Assembly (NCBI RefSeq): GCF_020410745.1
Contig: NZ_CP084528.1
Location: 2,604,001-2,668,000, forward strand
Source of the DNA: Kaistella polysaccharea
GTDB taxonomy: Bacteria; Bacteroidota; Bacteroidia; Flavobacteriales; Weeksellaceae
Length of the DNA stretch: 64,000 bases
Direction of reading: 5' to 3'
The notes below the pieces were generated by a model. The model was given only the letters and a program-made list of their open reading frames with translations, was not told the origin of the DNA and searched no databases. Below are positions 34,317 to 43,118 of the stretch, piece after piece. Made by a program: the position numbers and the translations under genes. Within the stretch, counting starts at the first letter, position 1; every line of letters begins with the position of its first letter.

Positions 34317-34430
34317 TTTAAATATTATAAATAATTCTCTTTTCTATTATCAAAATTAGAAATTTTAAATCGCAATCTTATTCGTAAAACTGAAATTTTA
34401 TTTTTTACTTAAATGTAATTCTCTTTTTTT

Positions 34431-34465
34431 AGAAACTTGTCAAGATTTCAAATCTTGTGAATTTT
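34431..34465. repeat. Palindromic repeat, diverged copy
   Basis: CTTGTCAAGATT followed by AAATCTTG keeps the arrangement of the 33739 and 41369 repeats with several changes. Confidence 0.4.
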
Positions 34466-34606
34466 AAAGTAAGAGTCAATCAAGATCCCACTGAAACTTA
34501 AAACAGGAAGCTACTATTTTTAAGTTTTCATAGCAAACACCATCCCTAAATTGACATTATATAAAAGCTTGAAACAATCCAAGAATTGATATCCATCCAC
34601 AGCTGT

Positions 34607-34704
34607 CGCACGAATCCTTTCGTGCGGTCATTATTAAAAATCAAAGATTAATAGAGTAGTATAAAAATTTTGTGTTCAATAAACCACACGATACAATCGT
34701 GCGG
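34607..34704. repeat. Pair of CGCACGA-type hairpins
   Basis: A GTCGCACGAATCC hairpin and, ~75 bp on, a CACGATACAATCGTG hairpin. A partly similar CACACGAAAGGATTCCTGC stretch occurs inside the mobile element near 8063-8085. Confidence 0.4.
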
Positions 34705-34730
34705 CAGCGAAGGAGAAAATCTTTTTAAAA

Positions 34731-35336
34731 TTAGTTGACCGCGATTGATCGAACGAATATTTCAAAGTTTTCTTCTTTTTTATTACCAATCATTAACTGC
34801 ATTTCCACCACATTTTCTCCATTATAGTTCGGGACGTTTACAACTTCGCCTCTGTAAGTGGCATGCATCGATTTAAATGGAATCGTGATAGTTTCCCAAT
34901 CTCCGTTATTGTTTGTTGAAAATGTAGAAGCATAAGAATGTCTGCCTTTCGGGGTTCTTACCCTAAAATTGTAATCTTTGCCGTCTCCCTTTAAATTTAG
35001 TATAAAAGCATCAGATTCTTCCTTAATGATAAAAGGCTCTTTCTCGGAAGTTTGATGAATCGAGCAGAAACCGCCGTTATTTTCCAGGGACACGCGGCCG
35101 GTAAAAAGTGCGTAATTTTCGTCAGTCATTTTTAGTTGACTTTCAGATCTCCCACCCATCACCACATCATTTTGTATCCGCCATTTTCCTTTGCCCTGTT
35201 TTGTGAAATCATAAAGCATCTGGCTGTTTTTTTCGGATTTCGCTGCAGTTTTATTGGTCGTTTCGTCAGCTGGATTTTTATTTGAATTTGACATACAGGA
35301 AATTGTTAAAAGTGATAGAATGATTAGGAGTCGCAT
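34731..35336 (-). CDS. CIA30-domain lipoprotein
   Basis: A 201-aa predicted lipoprotein (lipobox LTIS-Cys14) with a Ser/Lys/Asn-rich linker and then a CIA30/NDUFAF1-like beta-sandwich. The family pattern is clear: VVMGGRSESQLKMT (~65), FTGRVSLENNGGFCSIHQ, LKGDGKDYNFRVRT and WETITIPFKSM. CIA30 proteins resemble carbohydrate-binding folds; in mitochondria a relative helps complex I assembly, but that role is not implied here. The start MRLLIILSLL at 35336 is chosen because it gives the signal peptide; an in-frame start at 35405 does not. Confidence 0.83.
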   Translation of the reverse strand: MRLLIILSLLTISCMSNSNKNPADETTNKTAAKSEKNSQMLYDFTKQGKGKWRIQNDVVMGGRSESQLKMTDENYALFTGRVSLENNGGFCSIHQTSEKEPFIIKEESDAFILNLKGDGKDYNFRVRTPKGRHSYASTFSTNNNGDWETITIPFKSMHATYRGEVVNVPNYNGENVVEMQLMIGNKKEENFEIFVRSIAVN

Positions 35337-35479
35337 TTTGCTTTTATTGAATCTAAAAATACAAAATATAAAAGAATTTTTTTGATGGGTTTTTAGTTTA
35401 TTCACGTCTACAGGCGCGGATTTTATTCTTTGGCTTTTTACACAGTGAAATAGGAAAAAAATTTGATGATTATTTTTTA

Positions 35480-35689
35480 TTAAACGTTTGTAATTAATTT
35501 TATAGAAAACGGCGAAGAATAGTGGTTACGGCTTGTAAATTCGCGCCATCGAGTATTTTCTAGATCAGAAAGTCTTCGAATATCTGCTAAAATTTTAATT
35601 TCGAATGAAAAGGACGATTGCAGAAATTCTTCGATTGTTTTGGTGGAATGACCGACGGTGTAATTGGTTTGTTTATTTGTTTCTGACAT
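35480..35689 (-). pseudogene. Truncated DUF488 paralog
   Basis: The first ~40 residues (NYTVGHSTKTIEEFLQSSFS, then FEIKILADIRRLSD) match the DUF488 protein at 33771-34316. The rest is lost: the frame ends after 69 codons without the Cys-rich region. This is a dead duplicate about 1.2 kb from the intact gene. Confidence 0.7.
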
Positions 35690-35736
35690 TCGCTCATGTA
35701 TTGAGAGAATATAATAACAAACTAAATCTAAAACAA

Positions 35737-36528
35737 TTATCGATTGCCTGACTTTGCTTTAAAGCTAAAAAGGACAACTTTTACATTTTGATCACTTAAG
35801 ACAATTAAATTTCTGATAAAACTTTTAATGGAAACTTTTAAAGAATAAGTGCTTTTAATTGTAGGAGGAATATCCAGAATCCACGTGATTATTGTAGTGT
35901 TTGGAAATTTCTCTTTCAAAAAATTGTAATCATTAACATCCGAGGAGATGTAATCGATCTTTCCTGAATTTATTAATTTATTAATAATAGTAGACTCGAT
36001 AATGAACTCCTCCTCTTTCATATTTGCGATATCGGGAGGTAAATAATAAGATACTTTGAAACCTTTTTTAACATATGCGTCGAGAAAAATAGGTTTCCTG
36101 GATTCAACAATTATATTTTTATTATTTATATTTAATTTTTTAACTATCGAATCTAATTTGATTGAAGATTGGTGGTAATTAGATTCATTCAAATTTTTGA
36201 AATCTAGCCAGAGACCGAAATTATTGTATTCTTTTTTAGATTTCAAAAAATCAAATAATTTTAAATTAATTGATTCCGCAGGTGGATGATTGACATCAAA
36301 ACTATTGTTTAAATCGTTAAAAACAAGATCAAGCTCTACTCCTGAGAATAAATCACGAGCTTCTTCGTATTTCTCAATACTATTAACTCTATGAGCCCAT
36401 ATTTTAGAAGAAAAGAAAAACTTGAAGAAATAAATTTGAAAATTTAAAATTAGAAAGCAGAGAAACATAAAAATTATTACTGATAACAATTTTATTTTAT
36501 TATTTTTTACTATTGAATAAAATGTCAT
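35737..36528 (-). CDS. Membrane-anchored GDPD-like phosphodiesterase
   Basis: A 263-aa protein with an N-terminal transmembrane segment (~13-35). The outer domain starts KIWAHRVNSIEKYEEARDLF and FSGVELDLVFNDLNNSFDVN, with His and Glu-x-Asp in the positions of glycerophosphodiester phosphodiesterases and FAM151-type relatives. Later VESRKPIFLDAYV and TTIITWILDIP fit strands of a TIM barrel. Its start overlaps the end of the phosphoethanolamine transferase gene by 29 bp in another frame, so the two are coupled. The pairing suggests cutting or recycling of a phospholipid headgroup, which is inference. Confidence 0.65.
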   Translation of the reverse strand: MTFYSIVKNNKIKLLSVIIFMFLCFLILNFQIYFFKFFFSSKIWAHRVNSIEKYEEARDLFSGVELDLVFNDLNNSFDVNHPPAESINLKLFDFLKSKKEYNNFGLWLDFKNLNESNYHQSSIKLDSIVKKLNINNKNIIVESRKPIFLDAYVKKGFKVSYYLPPDIANMKEEEFIIESTIINKLINSGKIDYISSDVNDYNFLKEKFPNTTIITWILDIPPTIKSTYSLKVSIKSFIRNLIVLSDQNVKVVLFSFKAKSGNR

Positions 36529-38110
36529 AATCTATATTCTTTTTTTTTGATATTTTCCTCTGTTTAAAAACAAAATTTTTATTAACTAGACTTTTCGTAG
36601 AATCAAATTCTTTAAAAGATAAACTTGAGAGATCACTTAAGGTATATAATAAATTATCAGTTACATATTTACGGTCCGTGTCAAAGATAAATTTATTTTC
36701 TTCCATTTTAAATTTTTCTGAACGCCAAAGAATAAATGGTATGTCATACATCGGTTTGGTGCCTTTTTCATTTGAATGACTAGACATATCAATCGTTTCG
36801 TAAACATCTTCACCATGATCAGAAAAGTATAACACATACGATTTTGACTTTGTTTTTTCAACTTCCTTAATTATTTCACTTATGATAAAATCATTATATA
36901 AGATCGCATTATCATAATTATTTATGGCTTCGTACGCGTTGCGATGATTAAATTTGGTTACAGGTTGTGATATATATTTTTGAAAAGAGGCAGGATACCT
37001 ATTCTCGTATTCACCATGGGTTCCCATAAGGTGAATAATAACTAGTTTTTTATTATTCTCCTGTTTTAATATATCTTTTAAAGGATCTAAGACCTTATTA
37101 TCTAATGACTTATCTGTTGTGTTAACAAATATTTGTTCATCGCAATTTTTTGACAATATTGTCGTAGTGGTTTCAAAAATACCCATTGGCATCTGATTAG
37201 ATAGCCAATACGTTTTAAAACCAGCCTTGTTAAATAGTTGAATTACTGATCCGTCAAATTTTCTATCTGGAAATTCTTGCGAGGCTAAAGTCAAAACTTT
37301 TTCTAAAGAGGAAATAGTATTTGTGTGGGGTGAAATAATATCCTTAAAGATAATCAAGTTCTCTTTTATTTTATACAGGACGGGATTATTTTCTCTATAA
37401 TAACCATATAGTTGCATATGATGTCTGGTGGTAGACTCACCGATAATTAAAACCGAAATTTCATCTTTGCTACTACTGTTATATCTTACTTGAGAAAAAT
37501 CTCCTCCAAATTTATCTTCTGTAACTTCATTAAACATTTTTTTATCGTGCTGATAATTACTTAGGGCCGTATAAAATAAATGAGGGAATGTATTTGCTCT
37601 TATGTTGTTATTTATGAGTAAACCAAAAATTATTAATAAGGCAGAAAAACTATATTTTAATTTTATTTTGCTGTTTGAATTGTATACTTTTAAAAAAACA
37701 CTAATAAATGCGGCTACCATTAATACTATAAAGATGACTGTTATGGTAAAGTCAATATACATTGATAAAAACTCAGTTGTTTCGCTGGTGTTTGATTCAA
37801 AAATAATAAAGAAAGTAGATGACATAATATCATCATTAAAAAGATAGAAGTGCGTGATCTGAATAAACATTACAATATTAAAAAAAATAACACCTATTGA
37901 CTCTAAGAATAGATTTAATTTTCTGTTCGTAAAAAGATTGGCGGCAAAAATAATTATTAAGGCTAAAATAATATTTCCAAATATTTTATTAAAATCAAGA
38001 TCATTAATTTTAAAAATAATTAACAAGAGGATAGGAAACCAAAATCCTATCCTCAGAAGTATAATCTTAAAAATTTTATTATTAAATAATGGTGATTGCA
38101 GTAGTTTCAA
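36500..38110 (-). CDS. Phosphoethanolamine transferase (EptA/CptA-type)
   Basis: A 536-aa inner-membrane sulfatase-fold transferase with about five N-terminal transmembrane segments (to ~residue 185) and a periplasmic catalytic domain. Motifs are LIIGESTTRHHMQLYGYYRE (metal-binding Glu), ISPHTNTISSLEKVLTLAS (nucleophile Thr), VIIHLMGTHGEYENRYP and YFSDHGEDVYE (metal-binding Asp-His). It would transfer phosphoethanolamine to lipid A or another surface glycan. No nearby two-component system was seen. It overlaps the GDPD-like gene by 29 bp. Resistance to cationic peptides is a possible consequence, not shown. Confidence 0.85.
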   Translation of the reverse strand: MKLLQSPLFNNKIFKIILLRIGFWFPILLLIIFKINDLDFNKIFGNIILALIIIFAANLFTNRKLNLFLESIGVIFFNIVMFIQITHFYLFNDDIMSSTFFIIFESNTSETTEFLSMYIDFTITVIFIVLMVAAFISVFLKVYNSNSKIKLKYSFSALLIIFGLLINNNIRANTFPHLFYTALSNYQHDKKMFNEVTEDKFGGDFSQVRYNSSSKDEISVLIIGESTTRHHMQLYGYYRENNPVLYKIKENLIIFKDIISPHTNTISSLEKVLTLASQEFPDRKFDGSVIQLFNKAGFKTYWLSNQMPMGIFETTTTILSKNCDEQIFVNTTDKSLDNKVLDPLKDILKQENNKKLVIIHLMGTHGEYENRYPASFQKYISQPVTKFNHRNAYEAINNYDNAILYNDFIISEIIKEVEKTKSKSYVLYFSDHGEDVYETIDMSSHSNEKGTKPMYDIPFILWRSEKFKMEENKFIFDTDRKYVTDNLLYTLSDLSSLSFKEFDSTKSLVNKNFVFKQRKISKKKNIDYDILFNSKK

Positions 38111-38406
38111 GCGTTCATAGTTTTTGCGTTAAAATCCAAATTTTAAATTTTTAAATGCTAAAAGTGGTCTAAGTAGTTAAACCTTTTGAGACGATTTAGA
38201 TATATGTTTTAATAAATTTTAATCACAAATGATTGCGTCTTTTGTGTATCATAAATGTATTAAATTATTCCCAAACTAAAATAATTAATTTTTTCTCGAA
38301 AAGAATTCATCAGTTTTTAAGTGTAAAAAAAATCCACTGAATTAATCAGTGGATTGGTCTTTTATCTAGAAGCGAAGCGATCTATCATCTCTTCGTCTTT
38401 TTGAAA
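38111..38406. other. Gap between transferase and transketolase genes
   Basis: AT-rich, with no gene. It holds a bidirectional terminator at 38331-38355, which closes the transketolase gene, and the presumed promoter of the transferase operon; no clear TAnnTTTG box was found. Confidence 0.6.
38331..38355 (-). terminator. Terminator of the transketolase C-terminal subunit gene
   Basis: AATCCACTGA and TCAGTGGATT form a 10-bp stem around ATTAA, with a T run on the minus strand. Confidence 0.85.
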
Positions 38407-39354
38407 TTATCTCTTCATAATTCTCTTCACAGCTGCCTGTACCGCGTCAGAATCAATTCTATATTTTTTCATTAATTCTGCTGGGGTTGCAGATTCTCCG
38501 AAAGTGTCATTTACGGCTACGAATTCTTGGATAGTTGGTCTTTTTCTGGACAACATTCCGGCTACGGATTCTCCTAAACCACCGATGTAGTTGTGTTCTT
38601 CGGCAGTTACGATTCTTCCTGTTTTTTCTACCGATTTTAAGATAATTTCTTCGTCTAAAGGTTTGATCGTGTGAATGTTGATGACTTCACAAGAGATTCC
38701 TTCTTTCTCTAAAGCATCTGCAGCCAATAAAGATTCCCAAACTAAATGTCCGGTTGCTACGATGGTGACGTCGGTTCCTTCCTGAAGCATAATTCCTTTT
38801 CCGATTTCGAAAGGCATATCTTCCGGAATGAATACTGGAACAACTGGTCGTCCGAATCTTAAATAAACCGGTCCTTCGAAATCTGCGATGGCAAGAGTTG
38901 CTGCTTTGGTTTGGTTATAATCACAAGTGTTGATTACGGTCATTCCCGGAAGCATTTTCATCATTCCGATGTCTTCTAAAACCTGGTGTGTTGCGCCATC
39001 TTCACCCAAAGTTAATCCTGCGTGAGAGGCACAAATTTTTACGTTTTTATTGGAGTAAGCGATCGACTGACGAATCTGGTCATAAACTCTGGACGTAGAG
39101 AAGTTGGCGAAAGTTCCCGTGAACGGAATTTTTCCGTTGATGGTTAAGCCGGCTGCGATTCCCATCATATTGGCTTCTGCAATCCCGACCTGGAAAAAAC
39201 GTTCTGGTGCTTTTTCAATGAATTTCTCCATCTTCAAAGATCCGATAAGGTCGGCACAAAGTGCTACGACATTTGGGTTTTTATCTGCCAATTCTGCTAA
39301 TCCAGCGCCGAATCCGCTTCTGGTATCTTTTTGTTCTGTGTATGTATATTTCAT
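38407..39354 (-). CDS. Transketolase, C-terminal subunit
   Basis: A 315-aa protein covering the pyrimidine-binding and C-terminal domains of transketolase, which moves two-carbon units in the pentose phosphate pathway. Marks are PERFFQVGIAEANMMGIAAG (with the catalytic Glu), THQVLEDIGMMKMLPGM and PVYLRFGRPVVPVF. It pairs with the separate N-terminal subunit at 39802-40653 on the same strand, 447 bp upstream. Split transketolases are known in many bacteria. Each half is of normal length, so this is not a broken gene. Confidence 0.92.
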   Translation of the reverse strand: MKYTYTEQKDTRSGFGAGLAELADKNPNVVALCADLIGSLKMEKFIEKAPERFFQVGIAEANMMGIAAGLTINGKIPFTGTFANFSTSRVYDQIRQSIAYSNKNVKICASHAGLTLGEDGATHQVLEDIGMMKMLPGMTVINTCDYNQTKAATLAIADFEGPVYLRFGRPVVPVFIPEDMPFEIGKGIMLQEGTDVTIVATGHLVWESLLAADALEKEGISCEVINIHTIKPLDEEIILKSVEKTGRIVTAEEHNYIGGLGESVAGMLSRKRPTIQEFVAVNDTFGESATPAELMKKYRIDSDAVQAAVKRIMKR

Positions 39355-39801
39355 GAGGATTTTACATTTTTTTTAATGGACTCATGGAACCTTGCGGTTT
39401 CATGACTTTTTTAGTGTTTTGGTTTCTCGAATTACTTCGAATTTTGATTGATGTTCCGTAATTAAATTACTAAAATTTTTTTAACGCAAAGGGCGCAAGG
39501 TTTTTTTATAAATATGTTTTTAATTACGTTCGCAAAGGCGTTTGACTTCGTCGAATCTTCGATTTCACTTAGCAAAGTTCTCAAAGAGTTTTATTTATTG
39601 CGAACCATTATAATTACTTTTTAATAAGGAGTTTTCTAATCTTAAATAATCTGCAGCCCGGCCTGAGTGGAGCTCTTTTTAATTGGTGGCTGAGCTTGTC
39701 GAAGCCAGCAATTAAAAAAGCGGGAACGGAGGACGGAAATGTCTGCCATAAATCTCACTGCATTAGACATTCGACGTAGTCAAATGTCTGCCCAAATTAT
39801 T
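39355..39801. other. 447-bp gap between the two transketolase subunits
   Basis: No gene is seen. The gap holds a strong hairpin at 39675-39720, enclosed by CAGCCCGGCCTGAGTGGAGC on the left and GCGGGAACGGAGGACGG on the right. I have seen similar flanks as an intergenic repeat in Chryseobacterium-type genomes. Two nearby GACTTCGTCGAAT/CGACGTAGTC-type short repeats are also present. Confidence 0.55.
39675..39720 (-). terminator. Long hairpin after the transketolase N-terminal subunit
   Basis: CTTTTTAATTG-TGGCT and AGCCA-CAATTAAAAAAG pair with single bulges around GAGCTTGTCGA. It may end or attenuate transcription between the two subunits of one enzyme. Confidence 0.55.
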
Positions 39802-40653
39802 TTAGTAATCAGCCGGCGCTTCTAAATACAATTGTTTGAAAGCGTTATCCAGTTGCTCATCGCTAGGCGCTTTTCCGTGCCATGCGTGAGTTCCCATCAT
39901 AAAATCTACACCATGTCCCATTTCGGTATGCAATAGAATACACACGGGTTTTCCCTGACCGGTTTCTGCTTTTGCTCTTTCCAGAATCGCGATTACGGCT
40001 TCTAAATCGTTTCCGTTTTTCTCGTTTAAAACGGTCCAGCCAAACGCTTCCATTTTAGCATGTAGGTTTCCTAAATCTAAAACATCATCGGTGTCGCCAT
40101 CAATCTGACGTCCGTTGTAGTCAATGGTTGTAATTAAATTATCTACCTTTTTAGCAGCGGCAAACATAAATGCTTCCCAGTTTTGACCTTCCTGCAACTC
40201 GCCATCGCCTTGTAAAACATAGACCAAGCTTTCATCACCGTCTAATTTTTTACCTAAAGCGGCACCAATTGCAACCGACAATCCTTGACCCAAAGAACCT
40301 GAAGCGACTCTGATCCCCGGAAGATCGTCATGCGTGGTTGGATGTCCCTGCAATCTGGTTCCCAATTTTCTGAACGTTGCCAATTCTGCAACGGGGAAAA
40401 AATCGAATCTTGCTAAAGTGGAGTAGAATACGGGCGAAATGTGTCCGTTGGAAAGAAAGAAAAGATCTTCGTTTTTTCCTTCCATGGTGAAAGGACGTTT
40501 GTAGTTCATCACTTTCCCGTACAATGCGGTGAAGTATTCGGTACAGCCCAAACTTCCGCCGGGATGACCGGAATTCACGGCGTGAACCATTCTCAAAATG
40601 TCTCTTCTAATTTGTGTGGTCAGAGATTTCAGCTCTTCAATCGATTTACTCAT
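39802..40653 (-). CDS. Transketolase, N-terminal (thiamine diphosphate-binding) subunit
   Basis: A 283-aa protein with the ThDP-binding domain: GHPGGSLGCTEYFTALYGKV (~30-48), HPTTHDDLPGIRVASGSLGQ (~105) and VLQGDGELQEGQNWEA (~145), the GDG...N cofactor motif. With the C-terminal subunit it forms an active transketolase. It lies upstream of that gene on the same strand. No TAnnTTTG box was found close to the start. Confidence 0.92.
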   Translation of the reverse strand: MSKSIEELKSLTTQIRRDILRMVHAVNSGHPGGSLGCTEYFTALYGKVMNYKRPFTMEGKNEDLFFLSNGHISPVFYSTLARFDFFPVAELATFRKLGTRLQGHPTTHDDLPGIRVASGSLGQGLSVAIGAALGKKLDGDESLVYVLQGDGELQEGQNWEAFMFAAAKKVDNLITTIDYNGRQIDGDTDDVLDLGNLHAKMEAFGWTVLNEKNGNDLEAVIAILERAKAETGQGKPVCILLHTEMGHGVDFMMGTHAWHGKAPSDEQLDNAFKQLYLEAPADY

Positions 40654-40710
40654 TATATAGATTTATTTGGACGCGAATTTACAAATTTTTGATGGGTTTG
40701 GGAAATGAAA

Positions 40711-40735
40711 AAATCCGGCCTTTTGCGCCGGATTT
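40711..40735. terminator. Bidirectional terminator
   Basis: AAATCCGGC and GCCGGATTT form a 9-bp stem around CTTTTGC, with A and T runs on both sides. It lies beyond the stop of the minus-strand gene at 40755 and may serve as its terminator. Confidence 0.8.
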
Positions 40736-40754
40736 TTGTTTTTAATTTAAATAT

Positions 40755-41267
40755 TTAGCAGCCTTCATTGAAATAAATCATGACTTCGACCATGATATTG
40801 TCAACCAGTTTGAAGGAGAGTTCGGTACGCGCGTCCAGATCGCCGAGTTTAAAATAACTTGTTGTTTTGGATGGGCCCTTTTCGTTCCAGTCTTGATTCA
40901 CAGAAAAATTCGCGTAATCTTTGTATGCGTTTATCAGTTCGTTTCTGGAGCTACCGACACCCATTCCACTTTTGGTTCGGAATTTTTTACTTTTTGTGCT
41001 TAAGACTTGAATCGTTTCCGTGTTTGCCTGATTTTCTCCGGCATAACCTTCATAGGCAGTAATGTCGACTTTTTCTCCATAATAATTTACCTGATTTCGC
41101 TGTTCATAATTGTCAGTTTTCTGGAATTTACTTTTCGACAATTTTTCCGCATCTTCTTTTTTCATAAAGATCTTGTACTCGCCAATTCTGAGCGTGGAGA
41201 GTTCGAAATTTTGGGCGAAAATGAAGGTTGAGAACAGAAACAGGATTAGGATCGCAATATTTTTAAT
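40755..41267 (-). CDS. Secreted protein of unknown function, start codon unclear
   Basis: The frame from ATG 41165 gives 136 aa, but the same frame continues upstream without a stop. It encodes a clear signal peptide (KNIAILILFLFSTFIFAQNF) before FELSTLRIGEYKIF. There is no ATG, GTG or TTG at the right place; the codon at 41265-41267 is ATT. Either ATT is used or the original start was mutated. The mature part has LGDLDARTELSFKLV near its end. I do not recognise the family. Limits given include the signal peptide; if only the internal ATG is used, the protein would be cytoplasmic and truncated. Confidence 0.55.
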   Translation of the reverse strand: MKNIAILILFLFSTFIFAQNFELSTLRIGEYKIFMKKEDAEKLSKSKFQKTDNYEQRNQVNYYGEKVDITAYEGYAGENQANTETIQVLSTKSKKFRTKSGMGVGSSRNELINAYKDYANFSVNQDWNEKGPSKTTSYFKLGDLDARTELSFKLVDNIMVEVMIYFNEGC

Positions 41268-41368
41268 AGTCTTGGTTTGGTTTTAGTTGCCTTGCTAAAT
41301 TATGATTTTTGAGGGTCTTAAGGATCGAAAAAAATGTGGATCTTTAGCGAGAATTATTTGTTTTCTCA

Positions 41369-41406
41369 GAACCTTGTCAAGGTTTTAAACCTTGACAAGG
41401 TTAATT
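41369..41406. repeat. Palindromic repeat AACCTTGTCAAGGTT, copy 2
   Basis: AACCTTGTCAAGGTTT and AAACCTTGACAAGGTT form a perfect 16-bp inverted repeat. Same element as at 33739-33774. Confidence 0.8.
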
Positions 41407-41483
41407 CAGTCTGTATTACAAAATTTAAGATTGACTTCAATTTATAGTGAACATCAATGACTTATGTTTCTATAAAAATAGAA

Positions 41484-41509
41484 AAATCGGTTGAAATATC
41501 AACCGATTT
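41484..41509 (-). terminator. Terminator of the sodium symporter gene
   Basis: AAATCGGTTG and CAACCGATTT form a 10-bp stem around AAATAT, with a preceding A run that is a T run on the minus strand. Confidence 0.8.
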
Positions 41510-41533
41510 AAAATATTTAGTTTTCAATAATTT

Positions 41534-43093
41534 CTATTTCTTCCGAATCAACCACAACCCAATAAAAGTCAGCAAACCATTAATAATAATTAATTCTACG
41601 CCGATTTTATAATCGCTGTTGTGCGTCACAAAATAATTGATTAGCCAAGTTAAAACCGGCGAAACTAAAGTCACAGCCAGAATTCCGTATTTTTTAACAA
41701 TCTGATATTTCGTTAAAATCCCAAAAGCAAAAAGTCCCAACAGTGGTCCGTACGTGTAGCCCGCAATTTCCATGATCAAATACACGATCGACTTATCATT
41801 GATGGCTTTGAAAACCATGATCAACACAAAGAAAATAACGGTGAAAATCAAGTGGATGGTCATTCTGGTTTTCTTCTTTTGCTTTTCTGTTTTCTCTTTA
41901 TTTTCGTTCATGTTTAATAAATCAACACAGTATGAACTGGTAACTGCAGTCAACGCGCCGTCCGCAGAAGGGAAAAGCGCCGATATTAAACCGATAATAA
42001 AAATGACGGAAATAAAGAGTGGAAAGTAGCCTTGCAGTGAAAGTGCGGGAAACAAATCATCTCCCATTATATTATTAATTACTCCTGTTGAAGCATCTTT
42101 AAAACCAAAAGCATTGGTAACACTTTCCTGTCCGTTCACAACGTTTACAATCTCGCCATAAACCGCCCCATTTTCCATGGAGAAAAGATACAGTAGTCCA
42201 CCCAAAAATAAGAAAGCAAGATTCACGATTAATAAGGTTACGGCGAAAGTCAGCATGTTCTTTTTCGAATTATGCAGATTGTCAACCGAAATGTTTTTCT
42301 GCATCATTTCCTGATCCAAACCTGTCATGGCAATGGTAATAAACATTCCACCCAAAATTGTTTTCAGGAAAAATGTTTTCGAATTGACATCAAAATTGAT
42401 AAAATGCGTGTAATCTTTTTCGGCAAGAACAGTGTATGCTTCGCCCGCCGAAAGATTCAATTGCGATAAGATAAAGACGATACAACCGATTAAACTGATG
42501 ATCATAAAGGAAGTTTGCAGCGTATCGGTAATTACAATGGTTTTCACACCACCTTCAAAAGTATAGAGCAAAACCATAATTAAAATCACTGCAGCGGTTA
42601 CCCAAAAAGGAATCCCTAAACCTTCTAAAAGGAAGATCTGCAAAACATTTACCACCAAAAATAATCTTGCTGTTGCTCCGATTGAGCGGGAAATAATAAA
42701 AAATATAGAGCCAATTTTATGCGCTTCTACATTAAATCGCCGTCCGAGATAAGTATAAATCGACGTCAGGTTCATTTTGTAATAAAGCGGTAAAAGCACG
42801 AAGGCCACAATAAAGTAGCCAATAAAAAATCCAATAACGAGCATATAATATTCAAAGCCACCAAAGGCATAATCGCCGGAAGTCATCTTCCCGACCGTTC
42901 CTGGCACCGAAATAAACGTCACGCCACTCAAACTCGTCCCAATCATCCCGAAAGCCACCAACCACCATTTACTTTTTTTGTTTCCGATGAAAAAAGACTG
43001 GTTATCCGCATTCCTGCTCGTAATATAGGAGATCACTAAAAGCCCGATAAAATAGGCGAAAACAAATAAGAGTAAAATAGTTCCTGTGTTCAT
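41534..43093 (-). CDS. Sodium:solute symporter (SSS family)
   Basis: A 519-aa transporter with about thirteen transmembrane segments. SSS features include the N-terminal FIGNKKSKWWLVAFGMIGTS LSG region, GLDQEMMQKNISV (~260) and the conserved ALFPSADGALTAVTSS (~365). The substrate cannot be predicted; relatives carry sugars, amino acids, sialic acid or iodide. A -7 box (TATATTTG on the minus strand) lies at 43111-43118, 17 bp before the start. It is monocistronic with its own terminator. Confidence 0.88.
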   Translation of the reverse strand: MNTGTILLLFVFAYFIGLLVISYITSRNADNQSFFIGNKKSKWWLVAFGMIGTSLSGVTFISVPGTVGKMTSGDYAFGGFEYYMLVIGFFIGYFIVAFVLLPLYYKMNLTSIYTYLGRRFNVEAHKIGSIFFIISRSIGATARLFLVVNVLQIFLLEGLGIPFWVTAAVILIMVLLYTFEGGVKTIVITDTLQTSFMIISLIGCIVFILSQLNLSAGEAYTVLAEKDYTHFINFDVNSKTFFLKTILGGMFITIAMTGLDQEMMQKNISVDNLHNSKKNMLTFAVTLLIVNLAFLFLGGLLYLFSMENGAVYGEIVNVVNGQESVTNAFGFKDASTGVINNIMGDDLFPALSLQGYFPLFISVIFIIGLISALFPSADGALTAVTSSYCVDLLNMNENKEKTEKQKKKTRMTIHLIFTVIFFVLIMVFKAINDKSIVYLIMEIAGYTYGPLLGLFAFGILTKYQIVKKYGILAVTLVSPVLTWLINYFVTHNSDYKIGVELIIINGLLTFIGLWLIRKK

Positions 43094-43110
43094 TTTTGAA
43101 AAATTATGAG

Positions 43111-43118
43111 CAAATATA
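43111..43118 (-). promoter_or_regulatory. -7 box of the symporter gene
   Basis: TATATTTG on the minus strand fits TAnnTTTG, 17 bp before the ATG. Confidence 0.5.

Larger units (their letters stand above)
34317..34730. other. 414-bp gap with several inverted repeats
   Basis: No gene is seen. It holds the diverged palindromic repeat at 34431-34465 and a CGCACGAA-TCC-TTCGTGCG hairpin near 34607-34627. A second related dyad, CCACACGATACAATCGTGCGG, lies near 34684-34704. The latter two look like two copies of one structured repeat. Confidence 0.6.
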
